Assembly: GCA_030432815.1 (NCBI GenBank)
Contig: JAUILB010000013.1
Coordinates: forward strand, 1-19,355
Reading direction: 5' to 3'
Source: Alphaproteobacteria bacterium
Lineage (GTDB): Bacteria > Pseudomonadota > Alphaproteobacteria > Sphingomonadales > Emcibacteraceae
DNA length: 19,355 nt
Part shown: one piece after another, positions 1 through 8,493 of the stretch
Layout of the letters: each line of letters begins with the position of its first letter
Position numbering within the stretch: the first letter of the stretch is position 1
Program-made: the position numbers and the translations under genes
Notes under the pieces: model-generated
Databases searched by the model: none
What the model was told of the DNA's origin: nothing
Seen by the model: only the letters and a program-made list of their open reading frames with translations

Positions 1-1186
1 GTGCAAGTTCAAGCTTAATAGTACCTGAAACCTGCTTCATCGCCTTAACCTGTGCAGAAGAACCCACACGGGAAACAGAAAGACCAACGTTAATCGCCGG
101 ACGGATACCCTGATAGAAAAGCTCAGTTTCAAGGAAAATCTGACCATCGGTGATGGAAATCACATTTGTTGGAATATATGCGGACACGTCACCCGCTTGT
201 GTTTCAATCACCGGAAGTGCTGTCAGCGATCCGTTACCAGCAGCATCACCCATCTTCGCAGCACGTTCAAGCAAACGTGAATGAAGATAGAAAACATCCC
301 CCGGATACGCTTCACGTCCAGGAGGACGACGCAGAAGAAGTGACATCTGACGGTAGGCAACAGCCTGTTTTGAAAGGTCATCATGAACGATAACCGCGTG
401 CATCCCGTTATCGCGGAAAAACTCCCCCATCGCTGTACCAGTATATGGTGCAAGGAACTGCATAGGTGCAGGCTCTGACGCCGTCGCCGCAACCACAATT
501 GAATATTTCATTGCGCCACGGTCTTCTAGTGTCTTAACGATCTGTGCAACTGTTGAACGTTTTTGGCCAACCGCTACATAAATACAATATAGTTTCTTGC
601 TTTCGTCATCGCCTTCGTTAACTTCTTTCTGGTTAAGGAAAGCGTCAATCGCAACAGCCGTTTTGCCTGTCTGGCGGTCACCAATGATCAGCTCACGCTG
701 ACCACGGCCAACAGGAACGAGCGCATCAATCGCTTTAAGACCTGTTTGCACAGGTTCATGTACAGATTTACGGGGGATAATACCAGGTGCTTTTACTTCT
801 ACACGACCACGTTTTACATCCTTGATCGGGCCTTTGCCGTCAATAGGATTTCCCAAAGCATCAACAACCCGTCCAAGCAGGCCTTTACCAACCGGCACGT
901 CCACGATAGACCCAAGGCGCTTGACTGTATCCCCTTCTTTAATATCACGGTCAGAACCAAAGATCACAACACCAACATTGTCAGCTTCAAGGTTCAAAGC
1001 CATTCCACGGACATTACCAGGGAATTCAACCATTTCACCAGCCTGTACATTGTCCAGACCATATACACGGGCAATACCGTCACCAACTGATAGAACCTTA
1101 CCAACTTCTGATACTTCTGCTTCGTCACCGAAATTAGCAATCTGTTCTTTCAAAATCTTGGAAATTTCCGCTGCACGGATGTCCAT
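1..1186 (-). CDS. atpA: ATP synthase F1 subunit alpha (5' part; runs off the left edge)
   Basis: Alpha subunit of F1, the regulatory nucleotide-binding subunit of the alpha3-beta3 hexamer on the cytoplasmic face of the membrane. The minus strand reads open from an ATG at 1186 to the window edge, giving 395 residues of a protein usually near 510, so about the last 115 (C-terminal helical domain) are missing. It begins MDIRAAEISKILKEQIANF, the usual N-terminal helix. The beta-barrel domain follows, then the Walker A loop GDRQTGKT at about 169-176, and further on a region matching the alpha-subunit DDLSKQAVAYRQMSLLLRRP. The start is fixed by the TAATG junction with atpH: the delta stop shares its last A with this ATG, so translation is probably coupled. 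An AGAGG-like Shine-Dalgarno lies in the atpH 3' end. Identity is certain from sequence alone. Confidence 0.98.
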   Translation of the reverse strand, partial: MDIRAAEISKILKEQIANFGDEAEVSEVGKVLSVGDGIARVYGLDNVQAGEMVEFPGNVRGMALNLEADNVGVVIFGSDRDIKEGDTVKRLGSIVDVPVGKGLLGRVVDALGNPIDGKGPIKDVKRGRVEVKAPGIIPRKSVHEPVQTGLKAIDALVPVGRGQRELIIGDRQTGKTAVAIDAFLNQKEVNEGDDESKKLYCIYVAVGQKRSTVAQIVKTLEDRGAMKYSIVVAATASEPAPMQFLAPYTGTAMGEFFRDNGMHAVIVHDDLSKQAVAYRQMSLLLRRPPGREAYPGDVFYLHSRLLERAAKMGDAAGNGSLTALPVIETQAGDVSAYIPTNVISITDGQIFLETELFYQGIRPAINVGLSVSRVGSSAQVKAMKQVSGTIKLELA

Positions 1187-1770
1187 TATCCAACCTCTTT
1201 CATTGTTGCTTCAAGATTAGCAAGTTTTGTTTTAAGTGAGCTGTCAATCATGCGGGAACCGATGCGAACAACCATGCCTCCTAGCAGGTCCTTATCCACT
1301 TCCGTTTCCACATTGACATCACTTCCAACCATTGATTTTAGCTTGGCGCTTAAAGCATCAAGCTGTTTTTTGTCAAGCTTATGAGCCGTGACGACAGATG
1401 CATTTACCTCACCACGGTGATGAGAAAGCATTCTGTTGAATTCATGTATAATATTACTTAGTTGATCAAGTCGGCGATTTTCTGTTACGACGCCGATGAA
1501 ATTTTTAACTGTTTTTGAAAAGCCCGCTGATTTTACCATTTCATTCATTGCTAGCATCTGGTTCGCTCGGGAAATAATAGGGCTTGTCGTAAGCGCTTTT
1601 AGTTCGGCGCTATCATCCAGAAGCGCATTTAAAGCATTTAATTCTTCCTCGACATTGTCCAGCAAATTGCTTTCTTCAGCAAGTTCGAACAACGCTACAG
1701 CATAACGACCAGCAAGACCAGAGAGCGAAATATTTTCAGACGCAATGTTTTCTGCTTTTTCAGATGACAC
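1186..1770 (-). CDS. atpH: ATP synthase F1 subunit delta
   Basis: Delta subunit (OSCP family), which joins the top of F1 to the peripheral b-subunit stalk. At 194 residues it is slightly longer than typical (about 175-190). The N-terminal helical domain includes LAGRYAVALFELAEE near residues 20-34. The C-terminal part carries the family signature LLGGMVVRIGSRMIDSSLKTK. The start is a GTG at 1770: no in-frame ATG lies nearby, and an AAGGAAG Shine-Dalgarno sits about nine bases upstream. It is the first gene of the visible atp operon and is directly followed by atpA, the usual alphaproteobacterial order in which the F1 genes are separate from the F0 genes. The promoter must lie in the AT-rich gap 1771-2152. 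Confidence 0.96.
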   Translation of the reverse strand: MSSEKAENIASENISLSGLAGRYAVALFELAEESNLLDNVEEELNALNALLDDSAELKALTTSPIISRANQMLAMNEMVKSAGFSKTVKNFIGVVTENRRLDQLSNIIHEFNRMLSHHRGEVNASVVTAHKLDKKQLDALSAKLKSMVGSDVNVETEVDKDLLGGMVVRIGSRMIDSSLKTKLANLEATMKEVG

Positions 1771-2152
1771 CTTTATGTCTTCCTTTTTTGTTTATGAACA
1801 ACTCTCACCCGGAATCATTCTTATGGTAAAAAACAACCAATTTATACCCTCATTTTCCTTTAAAAGTCCCGAAATTTCATATTTTTTCCGAGTAAAAAAA
1901 GAGCATAAATTACCAATAGTCGCGCGATACCTAGCACAGTGTTTCACATACTGCAAGAAGGCAATTTACCGTTCTTGGCTTTTTTCTATTTTTCCCTTAA
2001 TTTTTAAGCAATCATTCATAGTTAATTTATCATTTCCGGTCATAATTAGAACATAAGTATCGGCTGTTATGTCCATCACGCATCTTATAATGCATTGAGA
2101 TAAAATAAAAAAATCTGGCCCATATTGAGCGATAGAAAAGAAGAGGTATTTT
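1771..2152. promoter_or_regulatory. Divergent intergenic region between atpH and the synthetase-like gene
   Basis: This 382-base AT-rich gap separates two divergently transcribed genes and must hold both promoters. For the rightward gene, a perfect -10 box TATAAT is visible at 2086-2091; the -35 is poor (CTGTTA or GCTGTT at 16-17 bases). For the atp operon, the minus strand has TTGCAG at 1956-1951, then 17 bases, then TAGGTA at 1933-1928, which is only a weak match. A 103-codon ORF and a 67-codon ORF cross this gap, but they lack ribosome binding sites and recognisable protein character. I see no RNA gene here. Confidence 0.5.
2086..2091 (+). promoter_or_regulatory. Candidate -10 box for the synthetase-like gene
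   Basis: A perfect TATAAT lies 61 bases before the ATG at 2153, predicting a transcript start near 2098 and a leader of roughly 55 bases. The -35 region does not match TTGACA well, so an activator may be needed, or the match may be chance in AT-rich DNA. Confidence 0.4.
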
Positions 2153-3874
2153 ATGGGTGATTTTGTCATCTATCAGACAAAAAAAATCGATGAAACTGGT
2201 CATCGGGCTATTCTTGATACATTGTCTGTTCAGGGATCGAACAATCCAAAAATCATTAAAGATGATTCTTATAATATTCTGATTTATGAAAAAAATACTG
2301 CACCGGTCGAAAATTATTTTAAAAATCAATTAGGCGATTATTGCGCTTCCAGCGGGTGTTTCTTTTATAAAGGTAAAAACGGTAAGAAGGCATTAAAGTC
2401 ATTTCTGGATGATTTTGACCCAGACAAATATTCGCCAATTGGCTTCATGGGCGTATTCACTCTAATCGTAAAAAAATTAGGCCGGCTTTTCCTGATCACC
2501 GACCCCATGGGGGCATCGCGCATTTTTCACAATGTTACCATGACACTCTGGAGCAGTTCATTTCTGACAGTGGCAAAAAATACACCTGGACTGACACCGG
2601 ACCCTCAAGGGATCTATGAATATGCCTTCCAGGAAACAACTTACGGCGAAAACACGCCATTTAATGAAATTAAAATGGCTGACAGTTTTTCCATATTTGA
2701 ATTTGATCCTCACAGCGTTAAAAAAATATCCAAAAATCTTCCTGTAAATTTCGACATCACCAACCAGACGTATGATGAACTGATTGAAGAGCACGCCGAT
2801 CTATTAGAAGGGCAAATGAAAAATGTTGTTTCATCTTATGGATCGCGTATCGCAACGGCACTTTCCGGTGGTTATGATTCACGGTTAATGCTGTCGCTTG
2901 CTTTTAATACAGGCATCACACCTGACGTTTATGTCTATGGTACTGATAACAGTCCCGATGTGTTAGTTGCCAAATCAATTGCGGCTGGTGAGAACTTTGA
3001 AATAAATCATATTAATAAAGCAAGACATCCTAAACCCAATCCGGATCAATATGCTGAAATTGTAAAGGATAATTTTTACGCCCTTGATGGTTATCCAGGC
3101 GAAAGTATATTTGATTTTGGGGCCAATATGGCGACGCGCCGCGAGCGGGCAAAAAATAATACATTAATCCTTAATGGTGGTGGCGGTGAAATATACCGCA
3201 ATTTCTTTTACCTGCCGGATGGGGAGTATACTGTCGATCAGCTTCTGGATGTTTTTTATCGCCGTTATACACCTGATTTATGTACCGGAAGGTTTGAAGA
3301 ATTTATTTACCGTGACAACCTGAAACGTAAAATCACGCGCGCGCTTGGGCTAAAAAATGAAAAAATGACCCGTACACAATTTGAATATGCCTATCCGGGT
3401 TTCCGGCTACGTTACTGGACGTCCCGTGACAATAGTAATAACAACCGGATTGGAAGCTATCTTACCCCGTTCATTTGTTACGAAACCATAATGGCCGCCC
3501 TTAAAATGCCGCTGGAATTTAAAACTCATGGCCGTTTCCAGGGAGATTTAATTAATCGTATCCATCCGAAACTTGCGTCCTACACTTCGGATTACGGCTA
3601 TCCTTTTGATGAACCTGTCCCATTTTTGAAAAAAATAAAAAATAATACAACAATTCACCGACCCATTTGGTTGCGTCGAAACAGTTATGCTATCCAGCAT
3701 AAATTTAAAAAACTAGAGCTACAAGAAGCCCTTAGTGATAAATATATGGTCGCTGCAATGCCCTCCGGGAATTCACTGATGGCGCAATATTTCAATTTTT
3801 CGGAGATTAACGACGCCGCCCTTTTCGGGCGTGTTCTTACCCTTGAATATCTCTTCAAGCAAATCGGCCTTTAA
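2153..3874 (+). CDS. Asparagine-synthetase-like ATP-PPase lacking the glutaminase cysteine
   Basis: A 573-residue protein with the asparagine synthetase B layout: an N-terminal Ntn-like half (about 1-200, with FLITDPMGASRIF at about 113-125 matching the family's D..G.R/K..Y segment) and a C-terminal synthetase half. The ATP-pyrophosphatase loop is clear, ALSGGYDSR with S238-G-G-Y-D-S243. A glycine-rich acidic motif NGGGGE (341-346) takes the place of the GDGxDE motif. Cys2, the glutaminase nucleophile of true AsnB, is absent: the protein starts Met-Gly-Asp. It therefore probably does not hydrolyse glutamine, and may adenylate a carboxylate and join it to an amine that is not derived from glutamine, as beta-lactam synthetase and lasso-peptide cyclases do. 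That activity is inference. The start is supported by AAGAGG six bases upstream of the ATG. It stands alone, and its stop overlaps the priA stop. The DNA looks more A+T-rich than atpA by eye. Confidence 0.85.
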   Translation: MGDFVIYQTKKIDETGHRAILDTLSVQGSNNPKIIKDDSYNILIYEKNTAPVENYFKNQLGDYCASSGCFFYKGKNGKKALKSFLDDFDPDKYSPIGFMGVFTLIVKKLGRLFLITDPMGASRIFHNVTMTLWSSSFLTVAKNTPGLTPDPQGIYEYAFQETTYGENTPFNEIKMADSFSIFEFDPHSVKKISKNLPVNFDITNQTYDELIEEHADLLEGQMKNVVSSYGSRIATALSGGYDSRLMLSLAFNTGITPDVYVYGTDNSPDVLVAKSIAAGENFEINHINKARHPKPNPDQYAEIVKDNFYALDGYPGESIFDFGANMATRRERAKNNTLILNGGGGEIYRNFFYLPDGEYTVDQLLDVFYRRYTPDLCTGRFEEFIYRDNLKRKITRALGLKNEKMTRTQFEYAYPGFRLRYWTSRDNSNNNRIGSYLTPFICYETIMAALKMPLEFKTHGRFQGDLINRIHPKLASYTSDYGYPFDEPVPFLKKIKNNTTIHRPIWLRRNSYAIQHKFKKLELQEALSDKYMVAAMPSGNSLMAQYFNFSEINDAALFGRVLTLEYLFKQIGL

Positions 3875-6057
3875 TAAAAACTGTAAGGATCAATATCGAT
3901 CTGAATTTTTACACTGGGCTGAGAAGGAAGTTGATCCAACCAGTGACGAATTTCATTTTGCAAATTCACATTTACGTCTGCTTTAACCAGAAAACGGTAG
4001 CGATATTTACCGCGCAGGTAGGAAAGCGGGGCGGGTACTGGTCCCAGAATTTTTAAATTTTTCGAATGCGGTGCTTTTGAGGCCAACGCTTTGTTCGCAC
4101 CGATCACTTTATTTTTATCCGGGCCCGATACAATAAGTGATGCGAGCTTCCCAAATGGCGGGAGATTCTGTGATTCACGCGATGCAGCTTCCCGTTCCAG
4201 AAATAAATCCTTATCCCCGGAAATAAGTGCCTGTAGCACCGGATGATTTGGTTGATAGGTTTGAAAAATAACCCGTCCGGCATGTTCAGCACGACCGGCA
4301 CGACCCGCCACCTGTTCAAGTTGCTGCCATGTTCGTTCTGCTGCCCGTGGATCAGCACCGGACATACCAAGATCGGCATCAATGACACCTACAAGAGTCA
4401 ACATGGGAAAATGATATCCTTTGGTAACAATCTGGGTTCCGATGATAAAATCAACCTCATGACGTTCAATACTTTCTATCATTCTTTTTAAAGCTTTTGA
4501 CGAGGATATTTCATCGCTGGACATTACCGCAAGACGGGCGTCTGGAAAAAGAGTTGCTATTTCTTCCGCAACCCGTTCCACGCCGGGGCCAACTGGCACG
4601 AGGCTATTTTCTGCTTCACACTGCGGGCAGATTTCCGGTTTATGGCGCCTAAACCCACAATGATGACATTCAAGCCTGTTAAACTGGCTATGTTCCACAA
4701 GCCATGCTGAACAGTTGGGGCATTCCATTCTGTGTCCACATGACCGGCATAACGTCAAGGGCGCATATCCACGACGGTTAAGATAAAGAAGTGATTGTTC
4801 ACCATTTTTATAATTTTCGTTAAGAGCATCGCGTAAGGTTTCACTGATCCATGATCCATGCTTAAGCGGCTCCGCTTTCAAATCGACACTCATCATATCA
4901 GGCAGTTCCGCCGGACCGTGACGTTCCCCAAGATAAAGCCAGTCATACTTGCCACTTTCAGCGTTAATCAATGTTTCCAGGGATGGTGTTGCGGACGCAA
5001 GAACCACGGGGCAATTCATCTGCTTGGCCCGTACGACCGCCATATCACGGCCATTATACATCACCCCTTCATCCTGTTTGAAGGTGGTTGAATGTTCTTC
5101 ATCAACGATAACCAGTTTTAAATGTTGAAATGGCAGGAAAAGTGCTGAACGCGCGCCAACAATAACCCTGGCCTCACCACGTATTGTCGCCCACCAGACC
5201 CGCCTTCTCTGGGCAGGTGTCATTTCTGAATGCCATATTGCAGGTTCGGCGCCAAATCGTTCCCTGAAACGTTCAAGCCATTGTGTCGTGAGGGATATTT
5301 CAGGAACCAGAATCAGTATTTGGGCCACATTGTCACGAAGTGCTTCCGCAATGGATTCAAAATAAACTTCAGTTTTACCGCTTCCTGTTACCCCTTCCAA
5401 TAGCACGGCTTTAAAGATTCCTTTTCGTTGCTGCTGGACAATATGTTCCGCTGCCTTGCTTTGTTCACCTGATAATATAGCGCGCTTAAGCCCGATGTCC
5501 GGCTTTAAAAAATTTTCTTCGCCACTTACTTCAACCGAAATAAGCTGTCCTGCCTTGATCATGCCGCGTACAACACCTTCGCCGACCGCCGCAATCTCAC
5601 ACCATGATTTCACAGTCAGTGGCATATTGCCAACAGCAGTTTCCTTAATGCGGGTACGCGCAGGAGATAATTTATCCGGCAATTCACTTGCAAGTTTGTA
5701 AAGCGTTTTCTTTTTTGGCTTATCGAACTTTCGTGGCACACTTAACGCCATCTTAAGCACTGAACCAAGTGGGGAGAGAGTATAACCTGCAACCCAGGAT
5801 ATAAATTTCATCAGGCTTTCCGGCAAAGAGGGCAGATCCGTTTTTCTGATTACATATTTCAGCTTGTCTAGTGGGACATCACTTTCTTCCGGATTACTGT
5901 TCCAGACTACGCCCTGAACTTCCCGCCCGGAAAGCGGAACAGTGACAAAATCACCTTCCCGTAGTATTAATTCTTCAGGTACAAGATAATCCAGCACACC
6001 GCTTAATGGCAGTGGTAATAATACCTGAATTCTGTAGTTCGGAAGTAGTTCTGACAA
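3871..6057 (-). CDS. priA: Replication restart helicase PriA (primosomal protein N')
   Basis: Superfamily 2 DNA helicase that recognises stalled forks and recombination intermediates and reloads the replicative helicase. With the start used here it has 728 residues, a normal length. It has an N-terminal DNA-binding domain (YRIQVLLPLPLSGVLDYLV), Walker A GVTGSGKT at about 222-229, and the DEEH box at about 319-322. The zinc-binding insert has eight cysteines (437, 440, 446, 449, 464, 467, 477, 480), and the helicase C-terminal block ends in QVAGRAGRAEHAGR. The frame stays open to a possible ATG at 6138, but those 27 extra residues are cysteine-rich and unlike PriA. I chose TTG at 6057, which has AAGG nine bases upstream and lies 3' of a candidate GATAAT -10 box at 6099-6094. 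The stop is inside TTAA 3871-3874, shared with the convergent gene. Confidence 0.95.
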   Translation of the reverse strand: MSELLPNYRIQVLLPLPLSGVLDYLVPEELILREGDFVTVPLSGREVQGVVWNSNPEESDVPLDKLKYVIRKTDLPSLPESLMKFISWVAGYTLSPLGSVLKMALSVPRKFDKPKKKTLYKLASELPDKLSPARTRIKETAVGNMPLTVKSWCEIAAVGEGVVRGMIKAGQLISVEVSGEENFLKPDIGLKRAILSGEQSKAAEHIVQQQRKGIFKAVLLEGVTGSGKTEVYFESIAEALRDNVAQILILVPEISLTTQWLERFRERFGAEPAIWHSEMTPAQRRRVWWATIRGEARVIVGARSALFLPFQHLKLVIVDEEHSTTFKQDEGVMYNGRDMAVVRAKQMNCPVVLASATPSLETLINAESGKYDWLYLGERHGPAELPDMMSVDLKAEPLKHGSWISETLRDALNENYKNGEQSLLYLNRRGYAPLTLCRSCGHRMECPNCSAWLVEHSQFNRLECHHCGFRRHKPEICPQCEAENSLVPVGPGVERVAEEIATLFPDARLAVMSSDEISSSKALKRMIESIERHEVDFIIGTQIVTKGYHFPMLTLVGVIDADLGMSGADPRAAERTWQQLEQVAGRAGRAEHAGRVIFQTYQPNHPVLQALISGDKDLFLEREAASRESQNLPPFGKLASLIVSGPDKNKVIGANKALASKAPHSKNLKILGPVPAPLSYLRGKYRYRFLVKADVNVNLQNEIRHWLDQLPSQPSVKIQIDIDPYSFY

Positions 6058-6111
6058 TAGCTTGTGCCTTAAGGAGTTTTTATTTGCGCCTACATTATCG
6101 CAATATACCCT

Positions 6112-6141
6112 TGCACAAAAGACGAAATAAATGCACAAAAG
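6112..6141. repeat. Pair of direct repeats TGCACAAAAG in the priA/transaldolase gap
   Basis: TGCACAAAAG occurs at 6112-6121 and again at 6132-6141, an exact 10-base match with a 20-base period (about two helical turns). It lies between the divergent priA and transaldolase genes, where a regulator could touch both promoters. Chance is possible, because the second half of each copy is only A's. Confidence 0.35.
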
Positions 6142-6189
6142 GCAAATGCGGTTTTACTTAATAAACTAAACACTGAAGGATCACAAAAT

Positions 6190-6846
6190 ATGAAGTTTTT
6201 TATCGATACAGCCGAGATTGAAGAAATCAGACCTCTGGTGGAACTGGGTCTTGTGGATGGTGTGACCACCAATCCATCCCTTATCCTGAAATCCGGACGC
6301 GATATTATCGAAGTGACAAAAGAAATCTGTGATCTGGTTGATGGCCCTGTAAGTGCGGAAGTCGCCGCCACCGATTATGAAACAATGGTTCGCGAAGCTG
6401 CAGTGCTTTATGACATTGCAGAAAATGTTTGCCTTAAGGTTCCGATGACACCGGACGGTCTAAAAGCTTGCAAGCATTTTTCCGATCAGGGAAAAATGGT
6501 CAATGTAACTTTATGTTTTTCAGCAAGTCAGGCGCTACTTGCAGCGAAAGCCGGCGCAAGCTTCATTTCACCCTTTGTCGGTCGCCATGACGATGTCGGT
6601 CATGATGGCATGGCACTGATTGCCGATATCCGTACTATTTATGACAATTATGATTTTAAAACCGAAATTCTTGTCGCCAGTACCCGTCATAATCTTCATA
6701 TCCTTGACAGTGCGCTGATCGGTGCGGATGTAGCGACTATTCCGCCGAAAGTGGTCCATCAGCTTTTCAAACACCCCCTTACCGATAGCGGCCTTGCAGC
6801 ATTTGTTGCGGACTGGGAAAAAACAGGACAATCCATAACAGGCTAA
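6190..6846 (+). CDS. tal: Transaldolase, short TalC type (FSA-like fold)
   Basis: Pentose phosphate pathway enzyme that moves a dihydroxyacetone unit between sugar phosphates through a lysine Schiff base. At 218 residues it is the small single-barrel subfamily shared by TalC transaldolases and fructose-6-phosphate aldolases. It opens MKFFIDTAEIEEI and has GLVDGVTTNPSLI, the Schiff-base lysine K83 in CLKVPMT, SPFVGRHDD at 127-135, and a C-terminal PPKVVHQLFKHPLTD. Glu57 (in SAEV) and Phe129 (in SPFV) are the residues I associate with transaldolases; E. coli FSA has Gln and Tyr at these places, so I favour transaldolase over F6P aldolase. AAGGA sits nine bases before the ATG. The next gene starts four bases after the stop, suggesting one transcript with the DUF484 gene and xerC. 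Confidence 0.93.
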   Translation: MKFFIDTAEIEEIRPLVELGLVDGVTTNPSLILKSGRDIIEVTKEICDLVDGPVSAEVAATDYETMVREAAVLYDIAENVCLKVPMTPDGLKACKHFSDQGKMVNVTLCFSASQALLAAKAGASFISPFVGRHDDVGHDGMALIADIRTIYDNYDFKTEILVASTRHNLHILDSALIGADVATIPPKVVHQLFKHPLTDSGLAAFVADWEKTGQSITG

Positions 6847-6849
6847 GTC

Positions 6850-7551
6850 ATGACCAGCAAAAAAAAGGAAATTGAGGATATTGATCCATCAGTCATTAAA
6901 GACTATCTGAAACGACACCCGGATTTTCTTGTTGAAAACCCGGAATTATTTTCTGTGCTTACGCCGCCTGATCGATCCACTGATGATGAAATAGTTGATT
7001 TTCAGGCTTTAATGATTGAAAAAATAAAATCAAACATTCAAGAATTAAAATTCAGCCAGGGACATCTGATTGATACATCCCGTAACAACCTGACAACACA
7101 GGTTCAGGTTCATGAAGCGGTTCTCAGTCTTCTGGACATTCATGATAGTTCGCAGCTGGGCCATATTGTTACGCAGGACTGGGCCGATAATCTGCATATT
7201 GACGTGATCCGCATATGTTTTGAAAAGGATCACTCAATAACCGTTCCAGACCTTAAGGAAATCTCACGGCTATCAAAAGGATGTGTTGATGAATATCTGG
7301 GCAAGGACGATATCGTTCAGCTTCGTGGCAATGTAGAAGTTTCTGAAGAAATATTTGGCCCCGCAAAATCCCTGATCAAGGCAGAAGCACTTGTAAAACT
7401 TCCTGAAACTGAACATAATCCGCCTGGCATCCTTGCCTTTGGCAGTCGGGACGCGGATATGTTTTATCCGGGACAGGGAACTGAACTTCTGCGATTTCTT
7501 GGAAAATCATTTCATAAATGCCTGATCCAATGGCTCAAGAGACAAAATTAG
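6850..7551 (+). CDS. DUF484 family protein
   Basis: A 233-residue cytoplasmic protein of the DUF484 family, which is found next to xerC in many proteobacteria; its role is unknown. The N-terminus has the family motif (VIKDYLKRHPDFLVENPELF, about 15-34). A likely coiled or linker segment near 55-80 follows, and then a GAF-like domain to the end. No catalytic motif is visible. It lies three bases after the transaldolase stop, and its last 34 bases overlap the start of xerC, so its expression is tied to both. The Shine-Dalgarno is weak (AGG within ACAGGCTAAG), suggesting re-initiation after the transaldolase. Confidence 0.85.
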   Translation: MTSKKKEIEDIDPSVIKDYLKRHPDFLVENPELFSVLTPPDRSTDDEIVDFQALMIEKIKSNIQELKFSQGHLIDTSRNNLTTQVQVHEAVLSLLDIHDSSQLGHIVTQDWADNLHIDVIRICFEKDHSITVPDLKEISRLSKGCVDEYLGKDDIVQLRGNVEVSEEIFGPAKSLIKAEALVKLPETEHNPPGILAFGSRDADMFYPGQGTELLRFLGKSFHKCLIQWLKRQN

Positions 7552-8486
7552 ATAATCATTTATATCCCGCATTGCGCCCGGTTATTAATCGCTGGAGTGA
7601 TTATCTGGTTTCAGAAAAACGTGTCTCAAAACACACGCACGAAGCCTACATACGTGATATTTGTTTTTTTCTGTCTTTTATACGTGATCATTTGGGCGCA
7701 TCACCTACAAAACGCGCACTTGAAAAACTAAACCCCGCAGATTTCAGAAGTTATCTGGCATCACGCCGCCGGGACGGCCTTTCACCCGCCAGTATGGCGC
7801 GTTCTTTTAGCGCCGTTCGTTCATTTTTTAAGTATTTAAGAAAATCGGGCGAACTTGAAAATGATTCCATAAACGCAGTTAACAGCCCAAAACTGAAAAA
7901 ACGAATGCCACGGCCAATAAGCGAAGATGCTGCAAAACGCACTATAAATGAAGTGGGTAACTTTGCCAAAGAAGCTACCAATGACTGGATAGCACTGCGT
8001 GACATTGCAGTGCTGACCTTGCTTTACGGTTGTGGTCTTCGAATTTCGGAAGCATTAAGCCTAAATGTTGGGGATCTTGATAAAGGGGATATTATGACCG
8101 TACGCGGTAAAAGGGATAAGGAACGACTTGTACCGCTTCTTCCGGCAGTGGTGGAAGCCGTTGAAAATTATATCCGGGCATGCCCTAAAAAACTCTCCCC
8201 GGGCGATGCTTTATTTATCGGTGTCCGTGGAAAACGCCTTAACGCAAGAAATGTTCAACTTGCTATGCAAAAGGTCCGAATTGCCCTTGGTCTGCCCGCA
8301 TCCGCCACGCCCCATGCACTTCGGCATAGCTTTGCAACACACCTGCTTACGGCCGGTGGTGATCTGCGTACCATTCAGGAGCTTCTTGGTCATGCGGATC
8401 TTTCGACAACACAGCATTATACAGATGTGGATACAGCTTATCTGATGGATGTATATAACAATGCTCATCCATCTGCTAAAAAGTAA
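7518..8486 (+). CDS. xerC: Tyrosine recombinase XerC
   Basis: Site-specific recombinase that, with XerD, resolves chromosome dimers at dif near the division septum. At 322 residues it is close to the family norm of about 300. An N-terminal SAM-like core-binding domain (about 22-112, including SKHTHEAYIRDICFFLSFI) is followed by the catalytic domain with all expected residues: R175 (GCGLRISEAL), K198 (RGKRDKERL), H266 and R269 (HALRHSFATHLL), H292 (LLGHADLSTTQHY) and nucleophile Y301. The start lies inside the DUF484 gene; ATG 7530 is an alternative, and neither has a good Shine-Dalgarno, so translation is probably coupled. Its position after DUF484 argues for chromosomal XerC rather than a phage integrase. 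XerD and XerC are similar, so the symbol rests partly on context. Confidence 0.93.
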   Translation: MPDPMAQETKLDNHLYPALRPVINRWSDYLVSEKRVSKHTHEAYIRDICFFLSFIRDHLGASPTKRALEKLNPADFRSYLASRRRDGLSPASMARSFSAVRSFFKYLRKSGELENDSINAVNSPKLKKRMPRPISEDAAKRTINEVGNFAKEATNDWIALRDIAVLTLLYGCGLRISEALSLNVGDLDKGDIMTVRGKRDKERLVPLLPAVVEAVENYIRACPKKLSPGDALFIGVRGKRLNARNVQLAMQKVRIALGLPASATPHALRHSFATHLLTAGGDLRTIQELLGHADLSTTQHYTDVDTAYLMDVYNNAHPSAKK

Positions 8487-8493
8487 ATATAAT

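Noticed and set aside
746..1220. Plus-strand frames of 114 and 132 codons
   Set aside because: They are antisense shadows of atpA, which is certain on the minus strand.
1745..2056. 103-codon plus-strand frame upstream of the synthetase-like gene, considered as a precursor peptide or small protein
   Set aside because: No Shine-Dalgarno, start inside atpH on the other strand, composition typical of translated AT-rich non-coding DNA.
2153..3874. Lasso-peptide biosynthesis cluster centred on the synthetase-like gene
   Set aside because: No leader peptidase (B protein), no precursor gene and no transporter next to it; only the cyclase-like feature is shared.
7518..8486. Phage or island integrase
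   Set aside because: Position after DUF484 with no att-like repeats or phage genes fits chromosomal xerC.
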